Below are positions 36,810 to 45,586 of a DNA stretch of 64,000 bases, in pieces. The stretch's first letter is position 1. Every line of letters starts with the position of its first letter. The notes under the pieces are model-generated. The model was not told where the DNA came from. It saw only the letters and a program-made list of their open reading frames with translations, and did no database searches. The stretch spans positions 868,001 to 932,000 of the forward strand of contig NZ_JABGNA010000001.1 of the NCBI RefSeq assembly GCF_013149275.1, written 5' to 3'. The DNA comes from Mucilaginibacter sp. SG564 (GTDB taxonomy: Bacteria > Bacteroidota > Bacteroidia > Sphingobacteriales > Sphingobacteriaceae). A program made the translations under genes and the position numbers.

Positions 36810-38148
36810 CCGATATGAATGGCGGCTGTTGCTGCGCGTATTCCTGATGTTCCTGGCGCTGGTTGCCGCCGCCTTTGTTATTGTTAGCGGTAAACCACTT
36901 TACCTGGTAATTTTTGTACCGCTTATCGTATACGCGGTTATTGAAATGATCCGTTTTCAGAAAAAAGCGCAGGATGAGGTAAACCAGTTTGTGGAATCGA
37001 TACATTACCGCGATTTTTCACGGCATTTTGACGTTCGCCGGGCACCTAATGAATTGAAACCGCTGCGTAAAGGTTTCAATGATATCAATACTACCTTTAA
37101 ACTCATCAGCCGCGAGCGCGAAACCCAGTATCACTATCTGCAAAAGATCCTGGAATTGGTTGATACAGGCATCCTCTCATTCGAGGAAGAAACAGGCAAC
37201 ATCAGCTGGATCAATGAGGCCTTTAAGAACCTTATAGGTATCCCCTATCTTAAAACTGTGCACTCGCTTGAAAAACGAGATCCGGCCTTGTATCTGGAAT
37301 TGATTAAAGTAAAGCCCGGCGATAGTAAGATCATCACCATGACCCGCAACCAGCAATTGGTAAAAATGCTCATCACGGCCAGTGTTATGCGCAGCGATGA
37401 TATACTATATAAGCTGATAGCCTTTCAGAACGTAAGCGAGGCGCTGGATGAAACCGAATCAAAAGCATGGTCGAAATTGCTCAACGTAATGACCCATGAG
37501 ATCATGAATTCGGTTGCCCCTATATCATCCTTAGCCGATACGTTAAAAAACAGATTGCAAAGTCCAGAGATCACCGGGGCCATTCAAAGCAGCGAACTGG
37601 AAGATCTGGAACTGGGTATCGATACCATCAAAAGACGCAGCGAGGGCTTGCTCAAATTTACCGAAAGCTATCGCAGCCTTAACAAGATCACCAAGCTCGA
37701 TCTGAATAAGATCCTGGTGCGCGATCTGTTCGAAAACCTGGCCAGCCTGATGCGGCCAACGTTGGAGAAAAAACATATCGAACTGGAGATCATCCTGCGC
37801 GATCCTACCCTGGCCATACAGGCCGATATTAACCTCATAGAGCAGGTAATGATCAACCTGCTGGTAAATGCCATAGAAGCTGTAAAAGACCGCGAGGAGC
37901 CGCGCTTAATACTATCAGGAGAGTTACAGAACAACAGCAAAACCCTCGTAAAAGTAACCGACAACGGTTTAGGTATGCCCCCTGAATTACTCGATAAGAT
38001 TTTTATACCTTTCTTCAGTACCCGTAAAACCGGCAGTGGTATTGGTCTCAGCTTATGCAAACAGATCATGCTGCTACACAAGGGTAACATACAGGTACAA
38101 TCAACCGAAGGTAAGGGATCATCATTTATTTTGCAGTTTATACCGTAG
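36799..38148 (+). CDS. Membrane sensor histidine kinase
   Basis: A 449-aa kinase, partner of the overlapping regulator gene. Two adjacent hydrophobic segments (about 9-30 and 33-51) are joined by only a few residues, so there is no large periplasmic sensor. The signal is more likely sensed in the membrane or cytoplasm, as in intramembrane-sensing kinases. A PAS-like domain spans about 112-215 (ILELVDTGILSFEE, WINEAFKNLIG). The phosphorylation helix is MTHEIMNSVAPISS with His233. The ATPase part has an N-box with EQVMINLLVNAIEA, G1 DNGLGMP and G2 GSGIGLSL. The layout resembles NtrY/AtoS-like kinases that pair with NtrC-type regulators. Its start codon lies inside the regulator gene, giving translational coupling. 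Confidence 0.93.
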   Translation: MIFNRYEWRLLLRVFLMFLALVAAAFVIVSGKPLYLVIFVPLIVYAVIEMIRFQKKAQDEVNQFVESIHYRDFSRHFDVRRAPNELKPLRKGFNDINTTFKLISRERETQYHYLQKILELVDTGILSFEEETGNISWINEAFKNLIGIPYLKTVHSLEKRDPALYLELIKVKPGDSKIITMTRNQQLVKMLITASVMRSDDILYKLIAFQNVSEALDETESKAWSKLLNVMTHEIMNSVAPISSLADTLKNRLQSPEITGAIQSSELEDLELGIDTIKRRSEGLLKFTESYRSLNKITKLDLNKILVRDLFENLASLMRPTLEKKHIELEIILRDPTLAIQADINLIEQVMINLLVNAIEAVKDREEPRLILSGELQNNSKTLVKVTDNGLGMPPELLDKIFIPFFSTRKTGSGIGLSLCKQIMLLHKGNIQVQSTEGKGSSFILQFIP

Positions 38149-38464
38149 GGCCCCCGACTTCAAATATCATCAAGTTGAGGATACTCCGCAGGAGTAAAAG
38201 CTTTGTAGAAAACAAAAAATATGTATTTAGCATGCCGTAGGTATGCAACAGGAGTACAGTACCTACGGCACTAAATTGGAATCAACTTTTTTCTACAAAG
38301 CTTTAACCCCTATGGGGTTTGCGGAAATTTTCAACCAAATTGTATCCCCCTCCTATATATGGGAAGCACCATGCACATACTTTTACCCTTTATTTGCCTC
38401 ATTTAAAAAGCAACTATTACCTTTGATACAGAATATCTTTTTATAAATAGAGGCAGTACAGTAT
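38149..38464. repeat. Intergenic gap with nested palindromic repeat
   Basis: No coding region. Two nested inverted repeats are visible. The outer arms are AAAGCTTTGTAGAAAA at 38197-38212 and its exact reverse complement at 38289-38304. The inner arms are TGCCGTAGGTA at 38233-38243 and its complement at 38260-38270. CTCCGCAGGAG and CCCCTATGGGG palindromes flank the outer arms. The form matches dispersed REP-like repeats of Bacteroidota. From about 38345 to 38464 lies AT-rich sequence that should hold the promoter of the MocR-like gene; I recognise no clear box in it. Confidence 0.65.
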
Positions 38465-39871
38465 ATGAAAACCTATAAATTTGAGGCATTCACTTCCGAT
38501 ATTGAGAAGAATATCCGCGATGAAATTTATAAGCCGGGTCATAAACTTCCTTCTGTACGCCACTTAAAAAAACAATATCATACCAGCATTAGCACTATTC
38601 AAAATGGTTATGAGTACTTAATCATACTGGGTTTAGTAACCAGCATTCCCAAGTCTGGCTATTATGTAGCAACGCCTTCAAATCCAAAGCAAAAAAACAC
38701 ATTGCAAGATAATCCCGTAGTCAGAGATGCCATTTTTGAAAGAAATATGGAACTCATAACCGCATCCCGGGGCGAAAAAAAAATAGCAGAATTTAATGTA
38801 GCAACACCTGGCGATCTGATGATATCGCAAAAACTATTGCTGAGAACCATGCAGCAAGTGATACGGGAAAAAGGCGCGGGCCTGCTAAGATATTATCCTA
38901 CCAATGGTTCCGAAGATTTAAAGACCAACATTATAAAACATGCTGCCGGGTACCAGACACGGATCAATCCAAAGGAATTATTGATTACCGATGGCGCATT
39001 GCAGGCGCTTTATATTGCCCTGTCGGCAGTATGTAATGCGGGTGATATAGTTGCGGTAGAAAGTCCCTGCGTTTTTTCTATACTGGAGGTGATCAGGGTA
39101 CTTAACCTTAAGGTGATCGAAGTACCGGTTGATCTGGTGAATGGTTTTGATGTCGATTTTTTAAAAAAGGCCTGCCAGAAAAACAAAATAAAAGCGGTTG
39201 TCATTACGCCCAATTTTCATAATCCTACAGGCCTATTGCTTGCTGATGAGCTTAAAAAAGAACTCGTTAATGTAATACAGCAATACGATATTGCCGCTAT
39301 TGAAAATGACATTTATGGCGATTTAAACTTTAGCGGTAAGCGCCCGTCTACGCTCAAAAGTTATGATGAAAGCGGATTGGTTATCACCTACTCATCATAT
39401 GCCAAAACGCTCGCCCCGGGCATCCGTTTAGGTTGGTTATCGACAGGCAAGTTTCTGAAGCGGGCCGAGCAAATTAAATTTTCAATGGGTAGTACCGTTT
39501 CACCGGTCTATCAGGAAACCGTCAATCGTTTATTAGAAACAAACAGTTATGACCGCCATATCCGCGCGTTCAGAACACGATTGGCAAAAAACGCACACTT
39601 TACCATCAACCTTCTATCGGCGCATTTTCCTAAAGGTACATTTATTGTACCGCCTTCTGGTGGTTACAATTTATGGGTAAAGATGCCCTCTCATATGGAT
39701 ATGCATAATTTTTACCATCAGTGCGAGCGAATAGGCATTAAATTTACGCCGGGTTATACTTTTTCTTTTTCAGGCATGTTTCCAAATAATTTCAGAATTG
39801 TATTCGCAGATCAATATTCTTCCCTAAAAGTCAAAGCATTGGAACTTTTAGGTGAAGCTATATCAGTATAA
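38465..39871 (+). CDS. MocR/PdxR-type regulator (GntR winged helix fused to aminotransferase domain)
   Basis: DNA-binding regulator of 468 aa that uses pyridoxal phosphate as ligand cofactor. A GntR-type winged helix is at about 1-75 (LPSVRHLKKQYHTSISTIQNGYEYL). A fold-type-I aminotransferase domain fills about 95-465, with TPNFHNPTG, a conserved ENDIYGDL segment, the PLP-binding lysine in SYAKTLAPGIRLGW and a C-terminal FRIVFAD segment. Members of the family usually activate a neighbouring gene for PLP synthesis, GABA use or amino-acid or peptide export. No PLP synthase or GABA gene is near. The downstream GNAT, MFS and flavoprotein genes run in the same direction and are the likeliest targets. 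Confidence 0.92.
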   Translation: MKTYKFEAFTSDIEKNIRDEIYKPGHKLPSVRHLKKQYHTSISTIQNGYEYLIILGLVTSIPKSGYYVATPSNPKQKNTLQDNPVVRDAIFERNMELITASRGEKKIAEFNVATPGDLMISQKLLLRTMQQVIREKGAGLLRYYPTNGSEDLKTNIIKHAAGYQTRINPKELLITDGALQALYIALSAVCNAGDIVAVESPCVFSILEVIRVLNLKVIEVPVDLVNGFDVDFLKKACQKNKIKAVVITPNFHNPTGLLLADELKKELVNVIQQYDIAAIENDIYGDLNFSGKRPSTLKSYDESGLVITYSSYAKTLAPGIRLGWLSTGKFLKRAEQIKFSMGSTVSPVYQETVNRLLETNSYDRHIRAFRTRLAKNAHFTINLLSAHFPKGTFIVPPSGGYNLWVKMPSHMDMHNFYHQCERIGIKFTPGYTFSFSGMFPNNFRIVFADQYSSLKVKALELLGEAISV

Positions 39872-39951
39872 CTGTACTGGTTATTTTTACGTAATCTGTA
39901 TCTGTATCGATAGTGGCATTGCTTTTAGTTTTGACACCATAAAATGTCAAA

Positions 39952-40476
39952 ATGAATTCAGTAATCATAACCAAATTTACCATCGCTACCCAACAAGGCA
40001 TGGATACGTTATTATACCTCACCCAAACTATCGCCCGGGAAAAATTTTCGCCCCTGCTCCCACCAGAACAAATAGAGAATTATCTTTCAGAAAACTTTAG
40101 TGAAAAGGCGTTGATGGTTGAAGTCAACAGCATGTCTAATCAATGGTTGGTGGTTTATGCCAATGATAAACCAGCAGGCTTTGCACGGATTACGTCCAAA
40201 GGAGAAAAGCCAAAAGCTATAGTACAGAACCGTGTTATCCGGATTGCTGATTTTGGTATACTTACGGCATACACTGAGCCCGCCATCTGTCAATCATTAT
40301 TTGATAAATGCTTATCCGTTTGCAAGTCCTACCAAGCAACCTGGATCAATGAATATGCAGAAAATCCCTTCATCAGCTTTTTTGAATCCCAGGGTTTTAT
40401 CAAACAAAATGAAGAATACAGGCTGGATGAACTCCCATTGCCCTCTGTTTGTCTGATAAAGCAATCTGGTTATTGA
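39952..40476 (+). CDS. GNAT-like acetyltransferase
   Basis: A 174-aa cytoplasmic protein, probably a GNAT transferase. The pattern is N-terminal MNSVIITKFTIATQQGMDTLLYLTQ, a central beta segment WLVVYANDKPAGFARI (strand plus acceptor loop), an acyl-CoA region around RIADFGILTAYTEPAICQSL that lacks a clean GxGxG/A, and NPFISFFESQGF near the end, the usual GNAT motif B. The weak acetyl-CoA loop makes the activity uncertain. It starts 80 bp after the MocR-like gene and may act with it. MocR genes are often followed by GNAT genes. Confidence 0.65.
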   Translation: MNSVIITKFTIATQQGMDTLLYLTQTIAREKFSPLLPPEQIENYLSENFSEKALMVEVNSMSNQWLVVYANDKPAGFARITSKGEKPKAIVQNRVIRIADFGILTAYTEPAICQSLFDKCLSVCKSYQATWINEYAENPFISFFESQGFIKQNEEYRLDELPLPSVCLIKQSGY

Positions 40477-40625
40477 TCAGCAAGTATCGCTCTCCCTTAA
40501 AAACACTCAGCAGTTTTCGTCATGCCTTTTATATCGGTAAAAGCAAAACGTTTTTTATCATCCCTGAATGCAAGATCACGTGTATGGAAAACTGTGGCTT
40601 ATCTCCTCATCAAAATATATCAAAA

Positions 40626-41837
40626 ATGAAATCAGATCAACCGTTAACTGCCAATCCACCGTCAGTTACAGATATTATTGCACCACCCATGTTCCTGGTC
40701 ATTATTTTATCACTGGGTACTTTCATCATCTTTTTCCAGGGATTTATGGTCGCGCCGATTTTACCCAAATTGGCCATGTTGTTTCACGTATCCGTTCGTC
40801 ACGTAAGTTTTATTGAGCCTGCCTATTTATTGGGATATGGCTTTGTTACCCTGGTTTACGCGCCCTTATCAGATAAATATGGCCGCTTTCCAATCATCCT
40901 GTTTTCATTAACCTGTTTTATCGTGTTAACCGCGTGCACGGGCTTTTGCCATTCCATCACGCAGATGATCATACTTCGCTTATTAACGGGTTTAGGCGCC
41001 GGTGGTGTGGCTCCAATTACCATTGGATGGATAGGTGATAATTTCCCCTATGCCAAACGGGGGCACGCTTTGGGGATTCTCTTCGGATTTATGGCCGGGG
41101 GAATGGCTTTTGGCTCCAGTGCGGGAGCGCTGCTAACCGCCCGCTTAGGCTGGCAGATGATGTTTTGGGTAGCAGCAACGGTAGGCGCTTGTATATTATT
41201 GGTGTTGATAGCTAACGCTAAACATTTTTTACAGAGAAACACTAAACATGCCGGCGGCTTCCGGATGATGTACCAGTCTACAAAAGAAATATTTTGTTTA
41301 CCGCGGGGCTGGCGAACTTACCTGTTTGTGCTGTTTAATGGCATGTTTCACAGCGGGGTTTTCGCCTGGACTGGTTATTTCTTTTACAAAAATTATAACC
41401 TTCATGAACGGGAGATCGGCCTGGCTTTATTAGGATACGGAATACCCGGCTTGTTATTCGGGCCGATGCTTGGCAAGCTTGCCGATAAATTTGGACGCAA
41501 TAAAATTATCCCGATAGGAATTTTAGTGGGTGCCTTGTCTGCAATAACACTGAGTATAAATTATTCACTGGCCATATCCTGTATAGCTATCGCCACTTTA
41601 TCCTTAGGGTTTGATCTAACCCAGCCTTTATATGCGGCTATCATTACAACTCTTTCACCCAAAAAAGGTGCAGCCACCGGTTTGTTCGCCTTCTTCCTTT
41701 TCATGGGTTATGGCTTTGGAAGCCTGATTTTTAGCCTGATCGTAAATATAGGGCTAAACCAAACTTTCCGGTTATTCGGCATAGTTGCTATAGTTGTGGC
41801 CGGTATCGCTGTAAGCAATTTTAAAAATGAAAAATAA
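40626..41837 (+). CDS. MFS transporter, drug/metabolite exporter type
   Basis: Twelve-segment major facilitator of about 403 aa. The open frame extends upstream to 40449, inside the GNAT gene, and has another ATG at 40584. The start at 40626 (MKSDQPLTANPP) is preferred because the first membrane segment begins about 20 residues later and the upstream sequence looks non-coding. Motif A is visible between segments 2 and 3 (SDKYGRFPII), with its half-repeat LADKFGRNKII. A glycine-rich segment GLGAGGVAPITIGWIGD lies in segment 4. An export role is inferred from family and from a neighbouring acetyltransferase and flavoprotein; the substrate is unknown. Confidence 0.85.
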   Translation: MKSDQPLTANPPSVTDIIAPPMFLVIILSLGTFIIFFQGFMVAPILPKLAMLFHVSVRHVSFIEPAYLLGYGFVTLVYAPLSDKYGRFPIILFSLTCFIVLTACTGFCHSITQMIILRLLTGLGAGGVAPITIGWIGDNFPYAKRGHALGILFGFMAGGMAFGSSAGALLTARLGWQMMFWVAATVGACILLVLIANAKHFLQRNTKHAGGFRMMYQSTKEIFCLPRGWRTYLFVLFNGMFHSGVFAWTGYFFYKNYNLHEREIGLALLGYGIPGLLFGPMLGKLADKFGRNKIIPIGILVGALSAITLSINYSLAISCIAIATLSLGFDLTQPLYAAIITTLSPKKGAATGLFAFFLFMGYGFGSLIFSLIVNIGLNQTFRLFGIVAIVVAGIAVSNFKNEK

Positions 41838-41968
41838 ACAAACAAAACTTAAGCGATCAGCTGGAGATGGCTATTACTTCATCTTCTGCCGCTATAAAAA
41901 GAACAGCTATATTTGAATTGCAAATCCGGCTTATGAACATAATTGGAATTGCACCTTTGAATGCCATA

Positions 41969-42547
41969 ATGAATAAAAAAGCTCAGACAACCGCTACGCT
42001 TAATTTAAGGGGAATACGGCTTCTTGCCATATCCGGCAGCCTGCGTTCCGGCTCATCCAACCATCATATCCTGAAATACCTGGGTACGCAGGTTCCAACT
42101 GATATCAATTACATCATATACGATGAGCTGGCGCTGATACCGCCATTTGATCCCGGTTTGGATAACGATACTCCTCCGGATGCTGTAGTGCGTTTACGCG
42201 GGCTTTTAACCAATGCCGATGGCTTGATTATCTGCACCCCGGAATACGCATTTGGTGTGCCCGGTCAGCTTAAAAACATGCTGGATTGGCTGGTATCCAG
42301 CAGTTCGCTGGTCGAAAAGCCGGTAGCCCTCATCACCGCCTCCCTGGGTGGCGAACATGCCCACGCCTCGCTCCTGCTTACATTGGGCGCGCTTAATAGT
42401 CATGTTGTTGATGGTGCTGCGTTGCTTATTTCCTTTATCCGCTCCAAAATAAACGCGGAAGGCCAGATCATTCATCAGGAGACCGAAGAAAGCTTAAATA
42501 TATTGATGCATAATTTTTTAACTTTAGTAACAAATTCACTTCAATAG
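41969..42547 (+). CDS. NAD(P)H-dependent FMN-reductase-like flavoprotein
   Basis: Cytoplasmic flavodoxin-fold oxidoreductase of about 193 aa (PF03358-type). The FMN phosphate-binding loop SGSLRSGSSN occurs early and the second FMN loop CTPEYAFGVPGQLKNMLDWL in the middle, both diagnostic of the family. The frame is open upstream to 41867, but the ATG at 41969 (MNKKAQ) puts the flavodoxin fold at the usual distance from the N terminus. It is 131 bp after the MFS gene and is followed 10 bp on by the thioredoxin-like gene, so cotranscription with both is plausible. Possible roles are quinone, nitro-compound or chromate reduction; none can be fixed from sequence. Confidence 0.87.
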   Translation: MNKKAQTTATLNLRGIRLLAISGSLRSGSSNHHILKYLGTQVPTDINYIIYDELALIPPFDPGLDNDTPPDAVVRLRGLLTNADGLIICTPEYAFGVPGQLKNMLDWLVSSSSLVEKPVALITASLGGEHAHASLLLTLGALNSHVVDGAALLISFIRSKINAEGQIIHQETEESLNILMHNFLTLVTNSLQ

Positions 42548-42557
42548 ATTTAGCCCC

Positions 42558-43136
42558 ATGAAAAAGATCATTTTGTTATTCTTTGCACTGGCGATTGGCT
42601 TGAGCAGCCGAGCGCAAACTGCTAATCCATCTGCCGATGCGGTATTAAAACAAGCTTATACGCAGGCTGCCAAAGAGCATAAAAAGGTAATGCTGATATT
42701 CCATGCCTCGTGGTGCGGCTGGTGCAAAAAAATGGAAGCTTCGCTGAACGACCCATCCTGCAAACAAATGATCGATAACAACTATGTGATAGCTACATTG
42801 GATGTACTGGAACAACCCGCTAAGAAAAACCTGGAAAACCCCGGATCAACAGAAGCGCTAACAAAATTTCATGGTGAAAAAGCCGGCTTACCATTTTGGT
42901 TGATCCTGGATGAAAAAGGAAAAGTTTTGGGCGATAGCCAGGTGCGGCCAAAAGGGGCTTCACTGGATACTTATGGTGATAATGTAGGCTGCCCAGCCAG
43001 TGAAAGCGAAGTAGCCTATTTTGTTGAACTGTTAAAGTCAACCTCCAAATTAAGTGATGCTGAATTGGCCGTTATAGGCAAACGTTTTGCGCTTAATCAA
43101 CCTGCTCCGGCTGCAAAGCCAGCAGGTACAAATTAG
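42558..43136 (+). CDS. Secreted thioredoxin-fold protein
   Basis: A 192-aa protein with signal peptide (MKKIILLFFALAIGLSSRAQ) and a thioredoxin fold of the DUF255/Thioredoxin_7 type. The active site is FHASWCGWCKKME, a CGWC redox pair, followed by NDPSCKQMIDNNYVIATLDV and the cis-Pro region GLPFWLIL. The C-terminal tail PAPAAKPAGTN looks disordered. It probably acts as a periplasmic thiol-disulfide oxidoreductase. It is followed by a strong terminator at 43202. Confidence 0.88.
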   Translation: MKKIILLFFALAIGLSSRAQTANPSADAVLKQAYTQAAKEHKKVMLIFHASWCGWCKKMEASLNDPSCKQMIDNNYVIATLDVLEQPAKKNLENPGSTEALTKFHGEKAGLPFWLILDEKGKVLGDSQVRPKGASLDTYGDNVGCPASESEVAYFVELLKSTSKLSDAELAVIGKRFALNQPAPAAKPAGTN

Positions 43137-43201
43137 TAACTGGTAATCTTAACTGGCATTTGACAGTGCCCCGGAAATTTCGTATATGAATATCATTAGC
43201 C

Positions 43202-43240
43202 GCCCGGCTCTCTCTGAATAAAAGAGAGCCGGGCTGTTTA
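43202..43240 (+). terminator. Intrinsic terminator after the thioredoxin-like gene
   Basis: A perfect 12-bp stem GCCCGGCTCTCT (43202-43213) with its complement at 43223-43234, 9-base loop, then TGTTTAG. A sister hairpin with the same GCCCGG end is at 51978-52010. Confidence 0.8.
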
Positions 43241-43302
43241 GTAAATAACAAAAACCAGCCGAAACCCCACGGATTTTTATTTCATTATTTTATCAAATAT
43301 TT

Positions 43303-43447
43303 AATACTTTTTAAAGTTTTCAAAACCCGTCAAAAATTTGTTAAAAAGTGTTAAAATGGCGTTAAAATTTAGTTAAAATGGGCAAAACGGGCACCTTTTT
43401 GACCCGTTTTTGGGTTGAAATTTGTTAAAATCAAAGGTTTAAAAAGT
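43303..43447 (+). promoter_or_regulatory. 145-bp element with phased GTTAAAA repeats upstream of htpG
   Basis: GTTAAAA occurs at 43340, 43350, 43361 and 43372 (10-11 bp steps) and again at 43424, all on one strand. The element begins near ACTTTTTAAA (43306) and ends GGTTTAAAAAGT (43447), roughly inverted ends. In between, AAAACGGG and CCCGTTTT (43384 and 43403) can form a hairpin followed by T. A related 143-bp element with the same blocks in the same order lies upstream of the isomerase gene (51765-51907). The rest of the gap to 43587 shows no coding region. Confidence 0.6.
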
Positions 43448-43587
43448 CTCATGGTGCAAAATTTCAATAATTTCAAGGCATCATATCTTAAAAATCTTAC
43501 TGCCAATTTGACAATATCCCGTTCTTTGGAACAGGCATTGATAGTTCCCCATTGAAAATCATATTAAATCAATCATACAAAAATATT

Positions 43588-45471
43588 ATGCAAGAAAAAG
43601 GCAGCATTTCGATTCACACCGAGAACATTTTTCCGATCATTAAAAAATTCCTTTACTCTGATAATGAGATATTTCTGCGCGAATTGGTATCCAACGCGGT
43701 AGATGCTACCCAAAAGATCAAACGCCTGGCTTCCCTGGGCCAATACAATGGCGAACTGGGTGATCTGCGTGTTGAAGTGGCTTTTGATAAGGATAAGAAA
43801 ACGATCACTATATCTGATAACGGCCTGGGTATGACCGCCGAAGAGATCAAGAAATACATCAACCAGATCGCATTTTCAGGCGCTACTGAGTTTATGGAGA
43901 AATTTAAAGAGGCCAAGGATGCCAATGAGATCATCGGTCGTTTTGGTTTAGGTTTCTACTCAGCTTTCATGGTTGCGGATAAGGTTGAAATTCAAACACT
44001 TTCATACCAGGATGGTGCCGAACCTGCTTACTGGGTTTGCGATGGCAGCACCGAGTTTGAGATTGGCGAAGGCGTACTGGAAGAACGTGGTACCGAAATT
44101 ACCCTATACATCAACAGCGAATCTGAAGAGTTTTTAAGCGAGCACAAGCTTCAGGAAATACTGGATAAATACTGTAAATTTTTACCTGTACCTATTAAAT
44201 TTGGCACCAAAACTGATCGTGAAGATGATGGTGTTGATGAAGAAGGCAAACCAAAATACATTGAGGTTCAGCATGATAACATCATCAATGAAACCAATCC
44301 TATCTGGACAAAAGCACCGTCAGAATTAAAAGATGAGGATTACCTTAACTTCTACAAAACGCTTTACCCATTTAGCGAAGACCCGCTGTTCTGGATCCAC
44401 CTCAATGTAGATTATCCTTTTAATCTGACCGGCGTATTGTATTTTCCTAAACTGAAAAATGATTTTGAAGTACAAAAAAACAAAATCAAATTATTCAGCC
44501 GCCAGGTATTTATTACCGATGAGGTTAAAGACATTGTGCCTGAGTTCCTGATGCTGCTGCATGGTGTTATCGATTCGCCTGATATCCCGTTGAACGTATC
44601 CCGCAGCTTTTTACAAGCCGATAGCAACGTTAAAAAGATCAACAGCTATATCACTAAGAAAGTAGCTGATAAATTGTCAGAACTATTTAAAGCCGATCGT
44701 AAAGCATATGAAGAAAAATGGGCAGATATTGGCTTGTTCGTAAAATACGGTATGGTTAGCGAAGACAAATTCTATGATAAAGCCAAAGATTTTGTTTTGG
44801 TAACCAATACTAAAAACGAAAACTTCACCTTACCAGAATATAAAGATAAGGTTGAAGCTGTTCAAACCGACAAGGATAGTCAGCTGGTTTATATTTACAC
44901 CAATGACCCTGCTAAACAGGATGCTTTTATCCAATCTGCTGGTAAAAAAGGTTACGATGTACTGGTGATGAACTCTCCTATCGATAATCACTTCATTAGT
45001 CAATTAGAGCAAAAACTGGAAAAAACGTCACTCAAACGTGTTGATGCTGATGTTGCGGATAAGCTGATCAAAAAAGACGATGCGCCGGAAACAGTTTTGA
45101 CCGAAGAACAATCAACCCTGGTAAAAGACATCTTTAATAAAGCCATCAATAAACCAGCCTATAATGTTCAAATAGAAAGTCTTAATCCAGATGAATTGCC
45201 TGTTACTGTTACCATGGACGAGTTTATGCGCCGGATGAAAGATATGGCTGCAATGGGTGGCGGTATGAGTTTTTATGGTAATATGCCTGATAATTATAAA
45301 GTAATTGTAAACGGTAATCATAAACTGATCGGTCGTATATTACAGGAAGAGAATGAAGAAGTTAGAGCCCAATTGTCAAAACAAGCATTTGATCTGGCCC
45401 TGCTATCTCAAGGCTTATTAACAGGTGCTGAGCTTACCGAATTTGTTAACCGTAGCGTTAATTTGATATAG
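43588..45471 (+). CDS. htpG: Chaperone protein HtpG (Hsp90)
   Basis: Cytosolic ATP-dependent chaperone of about 627 aa. The open frame reaches 12 residues further upstream to 43552, but the family start MQEKGSISIHTENIFP is at 43588. The N-terminal GHKL ATPase motifs are clear: FLRELVSNAVDA, ISDNGLGMT and GRFGLGFYSAFMVA. The middle domain has NVSRSFLQ (catalytic-loop Arg region). The C-terminal dimerisation part contains the region MRRMKDMAAMGGGMSFYG, somewhat Met-rich. It is monocistronic, between the repeat element above and a strong terminator. Heat or stress control is likely for the family, but I recognise no standard heat-shock operator. Confidence 0.97.
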   Translation: MQEKGSISIHTENIFPIIKKFLYSDNEIFLRELVSNAVDATQKIKRLASLGQYNGELGDLRVEVAFDKDKKTITISDNGLGMTAEEIKKYINQIAFSGATEFMEKFKEAKDANEIIGRFGLGFYSAFMVADKVEIQTLSYQDGAEPAYWVCDGSTEFEIGEGVLEERGTEITLYINSESEEFLSEHKLQEILDKYCKFLPVPIKFGTKTDREDDGVDEEGKPKYIEVQHDNIINETNPIWTKAPSELKDEDYLNFYKTLYPFSEDPLFWIHLNVDYPFNLTGVLYFPKLKNDFEVQKNKIKLFSRQVFITDEVKDIVPEFLMLLHGVIDSPDIPLNVSRSFLQADSNVKKINSYITKKVADKLSELFKADRKAYEEKWADIGLFVKYGMVSEDKFYDKAKDFVLVTNTKNENFTLPEYKDKVEAVQTDKDSQLVYIYTNDPAKQDAFIQSAGKKGYDVLVMNSPIDNHFISQLEQKLEKTSLKRVDADVADKLIKKDDAPETVLTEEQSTLVKDIFNKAINKPAYNVQIESLNPDELPVTVTMDEFMRRMKDMAAMGGGMSFYGNMPDNYKVIVNGNHKLIGRILQEENEEVRAQLSKQAFDLALLSQGLLTGAELTEFVNRSVNLI

Positions 45472-45480
45472 TTTCGAGAT

Positions 45481-45533
45481 AATTAAAAATAAAAAGCCAC
45501 CCGTACAAAACGGGTGGCTTTTTATTTTTAATT
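45481..45533. terminator. Strong intrinsic terminator after htpG
   Basis: A perfect 23-bp inverted repeat (45481-45503 and 45511-45533) with loop TACAAAA. The GC core is GCCACCCG/CGGGTGGC, flanked by A- and T-runs on both sides, so it could work in either direction. Confidence 0.9.
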
Positions 45534-45586
45534 ATTTTTTAGATTTGATTTAAACAGTTATCAATCAATTAATAAAACGCGTTAAA

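Noticed and set aside
40449..40625. Upstream start of the MFS gene overlapping the GNAT gene
   Set aside because: The added residues are not typical for an MFS N terminus; later ATGs at 40584 and 40626 fit better.
43303..43447. Calling the phased element a transposon with target-site duplication
   Set aside because: The ends are only partly inverted in this copy and no duplicated flanking bases could be seen at either site.
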